Below, in pieces: positions 1 to 9,133 of a stretch of DNA of 43,383 bases. Positions within the stretch are counted from its first letter, which is position 1. Each line of letters begins with the position of its first letter. Origin of the DNA: an uncultured Balneolaceae bacterium (GTDB lineage Bacteria > Bacteroidota > Rhodothermia > Balneolales > Balneolaceae); the NCBI GenBank assembly GCA_913057825.1, contig CAJXOW010000028.1, forward strand, positions 1 through 43,383. The letters run 5' to 3'. The notes beneath the pieces were generated by a model. It saw only the letters and a list, made by a program, of their open reading frames with translations. It did not search any database and had not been told where the DNA came from. Position numbers and translations under genes: made by a program.

Positions 1-1388
1 TGAAGAATTCGGGGGCGTCGATGCCCCGCGGACGTATTACGGTGAATCTGGCCCCGGCTGACTTGCCGAAGGAGGGAAGCTCGTTTGACTTGCCGATTGC
101 CATCAGCCTGCTGGCGGTGTCGCACCAGCTGGAGACGGATTTGCTCGATAAAACCCTGATCACGGGAGAGCTGGCGCTCGACGGACGTCTGCGTCCAGTG
201 AAGGGCATGCTGCCGATGACGGTGGAGGCGATGGAACAGGGGTATGAGCGGATCGTTGTGCCGGAGGAGAATGGACCGGAGGCGGCAGTCGTCGAGGGTA
301 TTGACGTCTATTCATTTCGATACCTGGAGGAGGTAATTCGTTGGCTGGCCGAACCGGAAATTTATGAACCGCTCGATGTGAATGCGGACCGGGTGCTGGC
401 GGAAAAGAAAAGAAGAGAAGTGGTGGATTTTAGTGATGTGAGAGGACAGGAAAACGTAAAGCGGTCGCTCGAAGTGGCGGCGGCCGGGGGACATAATCTG
501 ATTATGGTGGGTCCGCCGGGATCGGGGAAAACGATGATGGCGCGTCGGCTGCCGACCATCTTGCCGCCGCTGACCCTGGAGGAGGGACTCGAAACGACCA
601 AGATCCACTCGGTAGCCGGTTGCATGAAGGATGGGGAGGCGCTGGTGGGAGACCGACCGTTTCGGTCGCCGCATCATACGGTGTCGGATGTGGCCCTGGT
701 GGGCGGGGGCAGCTACCCGATGCCGGGTGAGATATCATTGGCGCACAACGGGGTGCTATTCCTGGACGAGCTGCCCGAATTCAAACGCAGTGCCCTGGAG
801 GTGATGCGTCAACCGATAGAAGACGGACGGGTGACTATTTCACGTTCCCGGATGACCGTTAAATATCCGAGTCGTTTTATGCTGGTGGCCTCGATGAATC
901 CCTCGCCGACCGGCGACTGGTACGACCCGAGCGACCCCGACAGCGTAAGTCCGTCGCGCATGCAGCAATATCTCAATAAAATCAGCGGTCCGCTGCTGGA
1001 TCGGATTGATATTCATGTCGAGGTGACGAAAGTCAGCTATGAAGAACTATCCAGCAAGCGTAAAGGCGAGTGTTCCGAAGCGATCCAAAAGCGGGTGGTC
1101 CAGGCGCGGAAAAAGCAGCGTGAACGATTCGAGTCGTATGAGGGAGTCCACAGCAACGCTCAGATGAACACCAAGCAGGTACGTAGGGTGTGTTCGCTGG
1201 ATCAAGCCTCTAAAAAGCTATTGAAACAGGCCATCACCCGACTGGGACTCTCCGCCCGCGCCTACGACCGCATCCTGAAAGTCTCCCGGACCATCGCCGA
1301 TCTCGACGAAGCCTCACAAGTCAAAAGCAACCATATCGCGGAGGCCATTCAGTATCGGAGTCTGGACCGGGAAGGATGGTTGAAGTAG
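1..1388 (+). CDS. comM: YifB/ComM family Mg-chelatase-like AAA+ ATPase (5' truncated by window edge)
   Basis: The reading frame is open from base 3, before the first in-window ATG at 21, and that upstream part already matches the family, so the true start lies outside the window. Numbered from the ATG at 21, the order is: end of the N-terminal ChlI-type domain (ITVNLAPADLPKEG), Walker A GPPGSGKT at residues 164-171, Walker B VLFLDE at 245-250, and a C-terminal Mg-chelatase C domain ending near RILKVSRTIADL. In Gram-negatives ComM is a hexameric helicase that aids branch migration during natural transformation; in many bacteria the role is untested. The stop codon touches a perfect 14-bp hairpin and then a heptad-repeat element. 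The family call is secure; a role in transformation here is inference. Confidence 0.95.
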   Translation, partial: KNSGASMPRGRITVNLAPADLPKEGSSFDLPIAISLLAVSHQLETDLLDKTLITGELALDGRLRPVKGMLPMTVEAMEQGYERIVVPEENGPEAAVVEGIDVYSFRYLEEVIRWLAEPEIYEPLDVNADRVLAEKKRREVVDFSDVRGQENVKRSLEVAAAGGHNLIMVGPPGSGKTMMARRLPTILPPLTLEEGLETTKIHSVAGCMKDGEALVGDRPFRSPHHTVSDVALVGGGSYPMPGEISLAHNGVLFLDELPEFKRSALEVMRQPIEDGRVTISRSRMTVKYPSRFMLVASMNPSPTGDWYDPSDPDSVSPSRMQQYLNKISGPLLDRIDIHVEVTKVSYEELSSKRKGECSEAIQKRVVQARKKQRERFESYEGVHSNAQMNTKQVRRVCSLDQASKKLLKQAITRLGLSARAYDRILKVSRTIADLDEASQVKSNHIAEAIQYRSLDREGWLK

Positions 1389-1417
1389 CAAACCACTTTT
1401 TGGAAAAGTGGTTTGCT
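1387..1417. terminator. Perfect hairpin touching the comM stop codon
   Basis: Arms 1387-1400 and 1404-1417 are perfectly complementary (14 bp, 3-nt loop TGG) and include the last two bases of the stop codon. The stem has A/T-rich inner ends but no T tract follows. Base 1418 is the first base of heptad-repeat element A1, so the two structures abut with no spacer. It is probably a transcription terminator or mRNA 3'-end protector. Confidence 0.6.
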
Positions 1418-1552
1418 GCTCGAGGCTCGAAGCTCGAGGCTCGAGGTATATTCGAAGTTGTATTGATGTTGTGTATAAAATCTTATAATTACTAGCTGGT
1501 ATAGTTAATTTAAGGTTGTAATCTTTTAGACCATCTCAATTAAACCTCGAGC
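1418..1552. repeat. Family A palindromic element A1 (GCTCGAG heptads)
   Basis: The left arm, 1418-1446, is four tandem 7-mers of the type GCTCGAG/GCTCGAA plus a closing G. The right arm is short (CCTCGAGC, 1545-1552) and pairs only with the innermost heptad. The core starts TATATTCGAAGTTG and contains GTGTATA, a diverged form of the core shared by A2, A4 and A8. It lies between comM and priA. Confidence 0.75.
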
Positions 1553-1625
1553 GGCAAATGTTCATTTGATGAATAGTAAATCAATCATGGTGTCTTTAAT
1601 AAATCTCAAACACTAATACCAACTC

Positions 1626-4076
1626 ATGCCCGAAAGAACATTTGCCATTATAGCATTTCCAACCGCGGTGCGGCGGACGTTTACCTATCATGTGCCGGAG
1701 GGTTTGCAGTCGGACGTGAAGCGGGGGAAGCGCGTGTGGGTGCCGCTGCGGCAGCATTTTGCGATCGGGATGGTGGTCAGGGTGCATGATGAGAAGCCGG
1801 ACTTTGAGACGCGGGAGGTGCGGCAGGTGTTGGATGAGGAGCCGGTGATGAATCCGGAACTGCTGTCGCTGACCGACTGGGTGCATCGTTTTTACTATGC
1901 GAGCTGGGGTGAGACGATCCAGGCGGCGCTGCCGGTGGGGCTTAATTTCAGGTCGCGAAAGTACCTGGTTACGGCCGAGGATCCGGGGATGGGACTCGGG
2001 GGCAAAGCGCTTGAAATTTATAATGAGATTAAAGAAGCCGGCGAGTATCCGCTGGATGATGCCGAAAAGCGGTGGTCGGAGGGAAAAGAGGCCCGACTGC
2101 TGGATAAGCTTCGCAAACAGAACCTGATTGAAACCTGGGAGCAGCCGTCGGTGAAGGTGAAGCCTAAGAAAGTGAAGGTGTGGAATTGGACCGGGGAGGC
2201 TTCCGGTGAAGCCCTGGATGAGTTGATCGATGAATATTCATCCGACGAAAAAGATCCGCCGAAGTGGGTGCGGGCGCTGCAAAAGCTGCGGTCGCTTGAG
2301 TTGCCGGCTTCGCAGAAGGAGTTAAACCGGCAAGAGCTGCTCGAGTATTATACGTTGCACCGGATTCGCAAGGAGAGATTGATCGATTTTCAGGAGATCG
2401 ATTCTCACCAGGTACGTCCCAAGCTGGATTATGATCCCAGTCAGCTTAAAACACTCAACGACGAACAACAGGAGGCCTGCGAACGTATTCTGGACGCGGT
2501 GGACGAGGAACGCTTTGAGAGTTTTCTGCTGTACGGGGTGACCGGCAGCGGAAAGACGGAGGTTTATATTCATGCGCTCAAAAGAGTTATTGAGCAGGGG
2601 CGCGGCGGACTCATTCTGGTCCCGGAAATCGCCCTTACCCCTCAAACCGTGCGGCGGTTCTACCAGATCTTTGGCGATGATATTGCCGTGCTGCATAGTC
2701 GATTGAGTAATTGCGAGCGATACGACGCCTGGCGGGCACTGCATTCGGGCGAGAAGAGGGTGGCGATCGGGGCTCGTTCCGCTATTTTTGCACCGGTGCA
2801 GGACTTGGGATTGATCATCATCGATGAGGAACACGACAGTTCTTATAAACAGGAAGATCCGGCCCCGCGCTACGATGCCCGTCTCACGGGACGAAAACGG
2901 GCGGAACTCAATAACGCCGTAATGGTTACCGGTTCGGCCACGCCCAGCATGGTTTCGCTGCAGGCCTCGGGCAAAGGCAATTCGCATTACCTGGAGCTCT
3001 CTTCCCGTCACGCCGAAGCCGAAATGCCGGGAGTCGAGGTGCTGGACCTGAAAAAATATCGCTCGGCCATGCGCGGTCCGCTGGCCGTACCGCTTCATGA
3101 TTCGATTCAGGAGGCCCTGGATAAAGATCAGCAGGTGATATTGCTTTACAACCGCCGCGGATACGCTTCTTATTTGCAATGTGGAGACTGCGGACACCTG
3201 CCGGAATGCCCGAACTGCTCGGTCAGCCTGACCTATCATAAGAATAACCAGCAGCTCCGCTGTCACTACTGCGGGTTCGCAAGTCGTGCTTCCGGCCAAT
3301 GTCCGGATTGCAAGGCACAGGCCATGCTGGTGCAGGGAAGCGGCACCCAGCAGATTGAAGAGCAGATCGAAGAGCAATTCAGTGATGCCCGACTGCTTCG
3401 GATGGACCAGGATACCACCACCGGCAAGAACGCCCATGCCGAGCTGCTGCAGAAATTTGACGACCACGAGGCCGACATCCTGCTGGGAACCCAGCTCGTG
3501 GCCAAGGGACTCGATTTTCCGAATGTGACGGTCGTCGGAGTCATCGATGCCGACACCGAACTGGCTTTTCCGTCGTTCCGGTCGGCCGAGCGCATGTATC
3601 AATTGCTTAGCCAGGTAGCCGGCCGGTCGGGAAGAGCTGACAAACCCGGCGTGGTATATTTTCAGACCTGGCAGCCCGATCACCCGGCCGTACAGTCCGC
3701 CCGCGAGCACGACTACAAAGGTTTCGCGCGCACCGAGCTGCAATACCGCAAAATGCTCGAATACCCGCCTTATTCACGGCTCATCTCATTTATATTTAAG
3801 GGCAGCAAGGAATACCGTGTTCAGCAGGTAGCCACAGCATTCACCCATGCATTAGAAGATGAAGCCGGAGGCTTTCCTGTGCTGGGTCCCTCCCCGCTGA
3901 CCATCTCCCGCATGAAAAACGAATTTCGCTGGGAAACCATCACCAAAATTGATACCTCGTGGCAAGCCGATCAAATCGAACAGATGCTCGACCGCATCTT
4001 CGAAAAATACGACCAGCAAAAGCCCGAAGGAGCTACGGAAGTTCGCATAACCGTGAACGTAGACGCAATGGAGTGA
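1626..4076 (+). CDS. priA: Primosomal protein N' (replication restart helicase PriA)
   Basis: This is a 3'-to-5' superfamily 2 helicase that loads the replisome at stalled forks. The 816-residue protein has the full PriA layout: an N-terminal 3'-end-binding domain, Walker A GVTGSGKT at 304-311, DEEH box at 400-403, and a zinc module with eight cysteines (C519, C522, C528, C531, C546, C549, C559, C562) inserted in the helicase core. Helicase motifs V and VI (LVAKGLDFPNV and QVAGRSGR) follow, then the C-terminal domain. The length is normal for Bacteroidota PriA. The ATG at 1626 places the family's N terminus correctly. It has its own intergenic spaces on both sides, each holding a heptad-arm element. 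Confidence 0.97.
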   Translation: MPERTFAIIAFPTAVRRTFTYHVPEGLQSDVKRGKRVWVPLRQHFAIGMVVRVHDEKPDFETREVRQVLDEEPVMNPELLSLTDWVHRFYYASWGETIQAALPVGLNFRSRKYLVTAEDPGMGLGGKALEIYNEIKEAGEYPLDDAEKRWSEGKEARLLDKLRKQNLIETWEQPSVKVKPKKVKVWNWTGEASGEALDELIDEYSSDEKDPPKWVRALQKLRSLELPASQKELNRQELLEYYTLHRIRKERLIDFQEIDSHQVRPKLDYDPSQLKTLNDEQQEACERILDAVDEERFESFLLYGVTGSGKTEVYIHALKRVIEQGRGGLILVPEIALTPQTVRRFYQIFGDDIAVLHSRLSNCERYDAWRALHSGEKRVAIGARSAIFAPVQDLGLIIIDEEHDSSYKQEDPAPRYDARLTGRKRAELNNAVMVTGSATPSMVSLQASGKGNSHYLELSSRHAEAEMPGVEVLDLKKYRSAMRGPLAVPLHDSIQEALDKDQQVILLYNRRGYASYLQCGDCGHLPECPNCSVSLTYHKNNQQLRCHYCGFASRASGQCPDCKAQAMLVQGSGTQQIEEQIEEQFSDARLLRMDQDTTTGKNAHAELLQKFDDHEADILLGTQLVAKGLDFPNVTVVGVIDADTELAFPSFRSAERMYQLLSQVAGRSGRADKPGVVYFQTWQPDHPAVQSAREHDYKGFARTELQYRKMLEYPPYSRLISFIFKGSKEYRVQQVATAFTHALEDEAGGFPVLGPSPLTISRMKNEFRWETITKIDTSWQADQIEQMLDRIFEKYDQQKPEGATEVRITVNVDAME

Positions 4077-4096
4077 CAAAGAGTTGATTATTGTCG

Positions 4097-4207
4097 GCTC
4101 CACGCTCCAGGCTCCACGGATATTCGAGCTTGTAATAATTTCCTGTATATACACATCATAAACACCTGCTGGAATACACGTGGAGCATGGAGCCTGGAGC
4201 GTGGAGC
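4097..4207. repeat. Family A palindromic element A2 (GCTCCAC heptads)
   Basis: The left arm (4097-4117) is three heptads of the type GCTCCAC/GCTCCAG. The right arm (4180-4207) is the inverted form with four heptads. The core (about 60 bp) has the family landmarks GATATTCGAGCTTG, CCTGTATATACACA and CACCTGCTGGAATA, closely matching A4 and A8 although their arms are unrelated. The element begins 20 bp after the priA stop; a weak 5-bp inverted repeat (GACAA/TTGTC, 4075-4095) overlaps that stop. Confidence 0.85.
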
Positions 4208-4362
4208 CCCATATCATTTGCTTGATAACCGATTATTTAAAATTATAAAGAAAGCAGGTTGTTGGATCGCAGAATTTGAGCAAAATGTTTAGATTAGGGA
4301 AATACAGAATCGCAGGCTAACTAATCGATAACTAAAGTAATTGTCAGTAAGGGGAGGTTTTA

Positions 4363-4424
4363 ACATCATATACAGGCTGTAAAGCCATCTCGAATAGCCT
4401 CGAGCTTCCAGCTTCGAACCTCAA
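4363..4424. repeat. Family A partial element A3 (reverse core plus one heptad arm)
   Basis: Bases 4363-4396 match the shared family A core in reverse orientation (CATATACAG followed by TCTCGAATA). They run into an arm of four heptads at 4397-4424, which read on the minus strand as GCTTGAG, GTTCGAA, GCTGGAA and GCTCGAG. No matching left arm is visible, so this looks like a decayed or half element. The arm sequence differs from A2 only about 200 bp away. Confidence 0.6.
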
Positions 4425-4500
4425 GCTCTCTTATTAAGCACCAAACAGCAATACCCCAACAAGCAACGAACAAGACACCAGCGCACCAAAACCCATCCCC

Positions 4501-6462
4501 ATGAGTGTAACCGTAAAAGTGGCCGAGAATGAAGAGCAGGTTCAAGAGTTTGTGAAGCACCTGCTGGAAGACATGCGTGCGCTGGAGCGTATGCTCGAGG
4601 AGGGACGATTTGAGATCGACAAGCAGCGTATTGGAGCCGAGCAGGAGTTGTGCCTGGTCGATGCTTACGGGAAACCCGCCTTGAAGTCGCTCGACGTCCT
4701 TGATGAGTTGGATGATGAGCAGCTGACCACCGAGTTGGCACTGTTCAACATGGAGATCAACCTGAAGCCGCTGGAGTTCAAGGGGGATGCGCTTTCCCGG
4801 ATGGAGAAACAATTGCATCGCAAGATCGACAAGATTCGCAAGGTGATGTGGGGGATGCAGGGAAATGCCATATTAACCGGCATCCTGCCCACGATACGGA
4901 AGGCCGACCTTGAGCCAGAAAGCATGACCCCCTATCAACGCTACTCGGCCTTGTGCAAAGCCATTAACCGGTTGCGGGGAAGTGAATATGAACTGCGTAT
5001 CCGGGGGGTTGACGAGCTGCTTATGAAATTTGATTCTCCCCTCATCGAAGCCAGTAATACGGGATTCCAGGTGCACCTGCAGGTACGGCCGGATAATTTT
5101 GTCCAAAAATACAACATCGCCCAGGCAGTAACGGGCCCTGTCCTGGCATGTGCCGTGAACTCACCGCTGCTCTTTGGTAAACGCCTGTGGAGTGAAACGC
5201 GTGTAGCGCTGTTTCGTCAGTCGATCGACACCCGCAAGGCCACCGACCAGATGCGGGATAAAAACTCGAGGGTTACCTTTGGGAACAAGTGGGTCGAAGA
5301 GAATATACTCGAAATATACAAAGAGGATATTGCCCGGTACCGGGTGCTGCTGAGTTCGGAAGTAAACGAGAATGTCAGCGAATTGCTTGATGAGGGAAAA
5401 ACCCCCGAACTAAGAGCCCTGCAAGTACATAATTCAACCGTCTATCGATGGAATCGACCCTGCTACGGGATTAATAACGGCAAACCGCACTTGAGGATCG
5501 AAAACCGGGTGCTCCCTTCAGGTCCGACGATTACCGACGAGGTAGCCAATTCGGCACTTTGGCTGGGACTGTTAATCGGCATGGAGGATGCTTATCCCGA
5601 TCTGACCGAACGGCTGGATTTTGACGATGCGAAGTCGAACTTTTTTGCCGCCTCGAAGATGGGGCTGGAGACGCACTTGAAGTGGCTGGACGGTGAATCG
5701 TGGGAAGCTTCGGAGTTGTTGTTGAAAGAGCTGATGCCAATTGCACGTGACGGACTGAAAAAAGCTGAACTTGACACGTCCGATATCGACCATTATCTAT
5801 CGATAGTGGAGAAACGAATTAAAAGCGGTCAGACCGGCGCCAGGTGGATGTCTGATTCGTACAGTAAATTGCTGAAGGAAGTAACAAAAGATCAAGCCCT
5901 GGTGTCGATTGCGATGTCTACGATTAAGAATCAGACCAAGGGTGAGCCGGTGCACAAATGGGCTCCGGCCAAACTTCAGGACATGAAAAACTGGCAGCCG
6001 ACGAGCCTGGTGGTCGAGGAGTTTATGACCACTGATTTTCTCACGGTGCAGAAATCCGATATCGTCGAGTTTGTGGCCAGTCTCCTGGATTGGCATGATA
6101 TTAAATATCTGCCCGTCGAAGATGATCGCGGACAGCTGGTAGGGTTGATTACAATGAGACGGCTGTTTCGTGCGTTTTATAAAAATATAAGTGAAGATGA
6201 GCCGGTTCCGGAGATCGTAGATGAAATTATGGTTCAAAATCCCATAACGATCTACCCGGAAGCATCGCTCGGTGAGGCAACCAAATTGATGGAGGATAAC
6301 AATATTGGATGTCTCCCGGTAGTTAAAAATAACCGGTTGGTCGGTATGATCAGTGAACGGAATTTTAGAGAAGTAACACAGCGACAGTTGAAAGCTCTCG
6401 AACAAAATCAGCAGAATGACAACACCGAATCATCCACGCAAGATCAAAGCGAAACATTATAA
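4501..6462 (+). CDS. GCS2-type glutamate-cysteine ligase-like protein fused to a CBS domain pair
   Basis: Residues about 40-480 form a carboxylate-amine ligase of the GCS2 type: the metal/ATP-binding start GAEQEL (45-50), the substrate region TGFQVHLQV, and the helical tail. This fold joins an amino acid amine to a glutamate-type carboxylate using ATP. From about residue 501 two CBS motifs follow (EEFMTTDFLTV and VDEIMVQNPITIYP), which usually bind adenine nucleotides and act as energy sensors. At 653 residues it is longer than plain GCS2 proteins because of the CBS tail. It overlaps the downstream aspartoacylase-family gene by 47 bp, so the two are probably cotranslated. The substrate is unknown; authentic glutathione synthesis is possible but not shown. 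Confidence 0.85.
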   Translation: MSVTVKVAENEEQVQEFVKHLLEDMRALERMLEEGRFEIDKQRIGAEQELCLVDAYGKPALKSLDVLDELDDEQLTTELALFNMEINLKPLEFKGDALSRMEKQLHRKIDKIRKVMWGMQGNAILTGILPTIRKADLEPESMTPYQRYSALCKAINRLRGSEYELRIRGVDELLMKFDSPLIEASNTGFQVHLQVRPDNFVQKYNIAQAVTGPVLACAVNSPLLFGKRLWSETRVALFRQSIDTRKATDQMRDKNSRVTFGNKWVEENILEIYKEDIARYRVLLSSEVNENVSELLDEGKTPELRALQVHNSTVYRWNRPCYGINNGKPHLRIENRVLPSGPTITDEVANSALWLGLLIGMEDAYPDLTERLDFDDAKSNFFAASKMGLETHLKWLDGESWEASELLLKELMPIARDGLKKAELDTSDIDHYLSIVEKRIKSGQTGARWMSDSYSKLLKEVTKDQALVSIAMSTIKNQTKGEPVHKWAPAKLQDMKNWQPTSLVVEEFMTTDFLTVQKSDIVEFVASLLDWHDIKYLPVEDDRGQLVGLITMRRLFRAFYKNISEDEPVPEIVDEIMVQNPITIYPEASLGEATKLMEDNNIGCLPVVKNNRLVGMISERNFREVTQRQLKALEQNQQNDNTESSTQDQSETL

Positions 6463-7366
6463 ACGTATCGTAGGAGATGTCCAGGGCCGGGAAGCCGGTC
6501 CCATCGTGATTGTGCTGGGTGGCGTGCATGGAAACGAGTACACCGGAATCGAAACGCTTACCCGCTTTTTTAAACGAATTAAAGCGGAAAAGCCTCATTT
6601 CAGGGGACGTTTACTGGGTTTGCAGGGGAACATGAAAGCGTTGCAGCGTCAGTATCGATACGTGGATGAGGATTTGAATCGCATATGGACCGAATCGATC
6701 ATCCGGCAAGTTCGCAGTTCCACATCTCGTACCCTTTATTCCGTAGAGCGACGAGAATTGAAAGCATTGCTGGAAATAATAGATCCACTGATCGAGGACA
6801 CGGATCAGCCGGTCTACGTCATAGATTTACATTCGTTTTCGGCCGATGAGGGGATGTTTGCCATCTCAAGTCGACATGAATCCCACACCAGCCTGCTGCA
6901 GCAGATGGATGTGCCGGTGGTTTATGGACTCGGTGAGGAACTGGGAGGTACCGTACTCGATTATTTCCGCCGAATGGGACATGTGGCCCTGGCCTTCGAG
7001 GGAGGTACGCATGGAGGCGACAAGACTGTAAACAACAAGATGGCAATTCTGTATCAACTGCTGGGAAAAACCGGGAATCTCGGTCGTCCCCATGAGTACG
7101 ATGTACTGCACGATCATGCCGAATATCTTCGCCGGGAGAACCAGCATTATCCAGCCTATACCGAGTTGATTTACCGGTATGAATTTGAGGAGAATGATAA
7201 TTTTGCCATGCGTCCCGGTTTTTCCAACTTTCACTGGGTCGATAAAGGAGAGCACCTGGCGAACGATCGATACGGTAAAATTCATGCTTCCTACGAGGGA
7301 TATCTGCTGATGCCGCTCTACCAGGAGCAGGGAACAGACGGCTTCTTTTTGATACGCGGACAATAA
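6416..7366 (+). CDS. Succinylglutamate desuccinylase/aspartoacylase family zinc hydrolase
   Basis: This is an M14-like metallohydrolase that cleaves N-acyl amino acids or related amides. Zinc ligands are visible in VHGNE (H38 and E41) and in DLHS (H139); the substrate-binding DLNR lies at 86-89. The length, 316 residues, is normal. The ATG at 6416 lies inside the upstream GCS2-CBS gene, and the N-terminal residues MTTPNHPRK precede the conserved fold, so the 47-bp overlap seems real. The pairing suggests one enzyme makes and the other trims the same amide-linked metabolite; this is inference. The stop codon sits in a small hairpin (7359-7373). Confidence 0.85.
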   Translation: MTTPNHPRKIKAKHYKRIVGDVQGREAGPIVIVLGGVHGNEYTGIETLTRFFKRIKAEKPHFRGRLLGLQGNMKALQRQYRYVDEDLNRIWTESIIRQVRSSTSRTLYSVERRELKALLEIIDPLIEDTDQPVYVIDLHSFSADEGMFAISSRHESHTSLLQQMDVPVVYGLGEELGGTVLDYFRRMGHVALAFEGGTHGGDKTVNNKMAILYQLLGKTGNLGRPHEYDVLHDHAEYLRRENQHYPAYTELIYRYEFEENDNFAMRPGFSNFHWVDKGEHLANDRYGKIHASYEGYLLMPLYQEQGTDGFFLIRGQ

Positions 7367-7404
7367 TATTGTCGCTTCATCAAAACAGATTGTATATTAG
7401 TTGG

Positions 7405-7526
7405 GGTGAAAGGTAAAGGGTGAAAGGTGAAAGTGTATTCGAGCTCGTTTTATCACCCTGTATATATACACAACAAAAATACCAGCTTGAATAATCGTTC
7501 ACCTTTCCCCCTTCACCTTTCACCTC
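7405..7526. repeat. Family A palindromic element A4 (GGTGAAA heptads)
   Basis: The left arm, 7405-7433, is four heptads of the type GGTGAAA/GGTAAAG plus a closing G. The right arm, 7498-7526, is its inverted counterpart. The core (TGTATTCGAGCTCG, CCTGTATATATACAC, AATACCAGCTTGAATAA) is nearly identical to that of A8, 14 kb away. It separates the aspartoacylase-family gene from scpB. Confidence 0.88.
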
Positions 7527-7571
7527 AAGAAGGCATTGACCTCAACTTAAAGGCAAATAACATAACTCTAA

Positions 7572-8267
7572 ATGGTCGATCATCAATTTGTTGACGGCAC
7601 CCGGTTGTCGAATGTGGTAGAATCCTTGATATTTTCAAGTCCGGAACCGCTCCCCTCGAATCGCATTGCCGAGATTGTTGAAGAAGCCGACCCGCAAGTG
7701 GAAATGACCGGAGAACGAGTTACGAAGTTGGTGGATAAACTGAATAGTCGATACGACGAAAACGGGATGGCGTTTCATATCGTAAAGACGGGTGGGGGTT
7801 ATACCTTTGCGACTCGAGATCGTTTTCACCAGTGGCTGAGTGTTTTCCAGCATGAAAACGCCTACCGCAAGCTTTCTCAATCCGCTATTGAAACACTGGC
7901 CATTGTAGCGTATAAGCAGCCGATCACCAAGCCCGAAGTCGATGACATCCGGGGGGTGAATTCGGGATATATACTACGACAGTTGCTTGAAAAAGTACTG
8001 ATTAAAGTAAGTGGAAGAGCTGACGCGCCGGGACGTCCCCTGGTCTACAAAACAACGAAACACTTTTTAAAACATTTCGGCATCAATTCCGTTGATGAGC
8101 TGCCTAAACCACGTGAGATTGACGAAATACTGGAGGACGAGGATATGGCCGAACATCGTCAATTTCTCTATGATTATGACTATGACATGGAGGAGTTGAA
8201 GGAGGCCACCAACGACCACCAGGATGGAGAGGGCAATCATCAGCAAAAAAATAATGGCCAAGAATAA
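7572..8267 (+). CDS. scpB: SMC-Scp complex subunit ScpB
   Basis: ScpB pairs with ScpA (not in this window) as the kleisin-associated subunit of bacterial condensin, needed for chromosome compaction and segregation. The 231-residue protein has two winged-helix domains. The most conserved stretch is LSQSAIETLAIVAYKQPITK, followed by the VSGRADAPGRP turn and the YKTTKHFLKHFGI helix. The C-terminal 50 residues are low-complexity and acidic, common in this phylum. It is followed after 24 bp by the pseudouridine synthase gene, an arrangement often seen, and the two are probably one transcript. Confidence 0.95.
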   Translation: MVDHQFVDGTRLSNVVESLIFSSPEPLPSNRIAEIVEEADPQVEMTGERVTKLVDKLNSRYDENGMAFHIVKTGGGYTFATRDRFHQWLSVFQHENAYRKLSQSAIETLAIVAYKQPITKPEVDDIRGVNSGYILRQLLEKVLIKVSGRADAPGRPLVYKTTKHFLKHFGINSVDELPKPREIDEILEDEDMAEHRQFLYDYDYDMEELKEATNDHQDGEGNHQQKNNGQE

Positions 8268-8291
8268 ATCTTTTCAGGCAGTTTATCTATT

Positions 8292-9101
8292 ATGTCCAAA
8301 CGCAAGAACCGAACGAAAAAACCGCATCACGAAGTCGACCAGAACTATGAGGCCGACGAGCTTATTCGATTGAACAAGTATATCGCCCATTCCGGTTTTA
8401 CATCCCGCCGAAAAGCCGATAATTATATTGAAGCCGGCAAGGTGAAAGTTAATGGCGAAGTGGTGACTAAACTGGGAACCAAGGTTAAGCGTCGTGACCA
8501 GGTGGAGATCGATGGTGAAAATCTTCAATTGGAACGGTTTACCTATATCCTGCTAAACAAGCCTAAAAATACAATTTCAACGGTTAAAGACACGGGCGAC
8601 CGAACCACGGTCTTGAACGTGGTCGAGGAGGCCACCAATAAACGTATTTATCCCGTGGGGAGGCTCGATCGTAACACGACCGGCGTAATCATTTTGACTA
8701 ACGACGGGGATCTGGCCAATCGGCTGATGCATCCGAGTTACGGCGTCCGGAAGTTGTACGAGGTGCGTACCGAACGGCCGCTGACCGGGGAGGAAATGCA
8801 GCAACTGCGTGATGGCATTCATATCAAGGGAGGGTATAATGTAAATGCCTACCACGTGGAGCGCATACCCGATGATTTTTCGACCCTCGGAATTGGCATC
8901 AAAGAAGGTCGCAACCGGCAAATTCGTCGCATGATGGAAGCACTCGGTACCGAAGTCAAGGCCATGAAACGGGTCGATTATGCCGGACTTAATCTTGAAG
9001 GACTGGACATTGGCGACTGGCGATATCTCAAACGAAATGAAATCAACGAATTGCGAATGCTGGTCGGCCTGGAAACCCTGGACTTTCAGCACAACGCATA
9101 A
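8292..9101 (+). CDS. rluB: RsuA/RluB family rRNA pseudouridine synthase
   Basis: This enzyme converts specific uridines of ribosomal RNA to pseudouridine. An S4 RNA-binding domain covers about residues 24-75 (LNKYIAHSGFTSRRKAD), followed by the catalytic domain with the nucleophilic aspartate D126 in GRLDRNTTG and the KEGRNRQIRRM motif near the C terminus. The N terminus is a short basic extension. At 269 residues the size fits RluB/RluE-type enzymes. It follows scpB closely. The RluB assignment rather than RsuA is by similarity and gene neighbourhood; the modified position is not known from sequence. Confidence 0.9.
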   Translation: MSKRKNRTKKPHHEVDQNYEADELIRLNKYIAHSGFTSRRKADNYIEAGKVKVNGEVVTKLGTKVKRRDQVEIDGENLQLERFTYILLNKPKNTISTVKDTGDRTTVLNVVEEATNKRIYPVGRLDRNTTGVIILTNDGDLANRLMHPSYGVRKLYEVRTERPLTGEEMQQLRDGIHIKGGYNVNAYHVERIPDDFSTLGIGIKEGRNRQIRRMMEALGTEVKAMKRVDYAGLNLEGLDIGDWRYLKRNEINELRMLVGLETLDFQHNA

Positions 9102-9105
9102 ATAA

Positions 9106-9133
9106 GCTTGAAGGTGGAAGCTACAAGCTCGAA
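9106..9133 (+). repeat. Heptad arm A5-left at the start of the TPR gene
   Basis: Four heptads (GCTTGAA, GGTGGAA, GCTACAA, GCTCGAA) begin 4 bp after the pseudouridine synthase stop codon. They contain the TTG and GTG that could start the next gene. The best inverted partner (25 of 30 positions by eye) is the arm at 10412-10442, on the other side of that gene. Confidence 0.55.

Noticed and set aside
2322..3743. Long open frame of 473 codons on the minus strand opposite priA
   Set aside because: It is a shadow of priA: no family similarity, odd composition, and the plus-strand frame has all PriA motifs.
5797..6405. Open frame of 202 codons on the minus strand
   Set aside because: It lies wholly within the GCS2-CBS gene and mirrors its CBS region; no recognisable protein.
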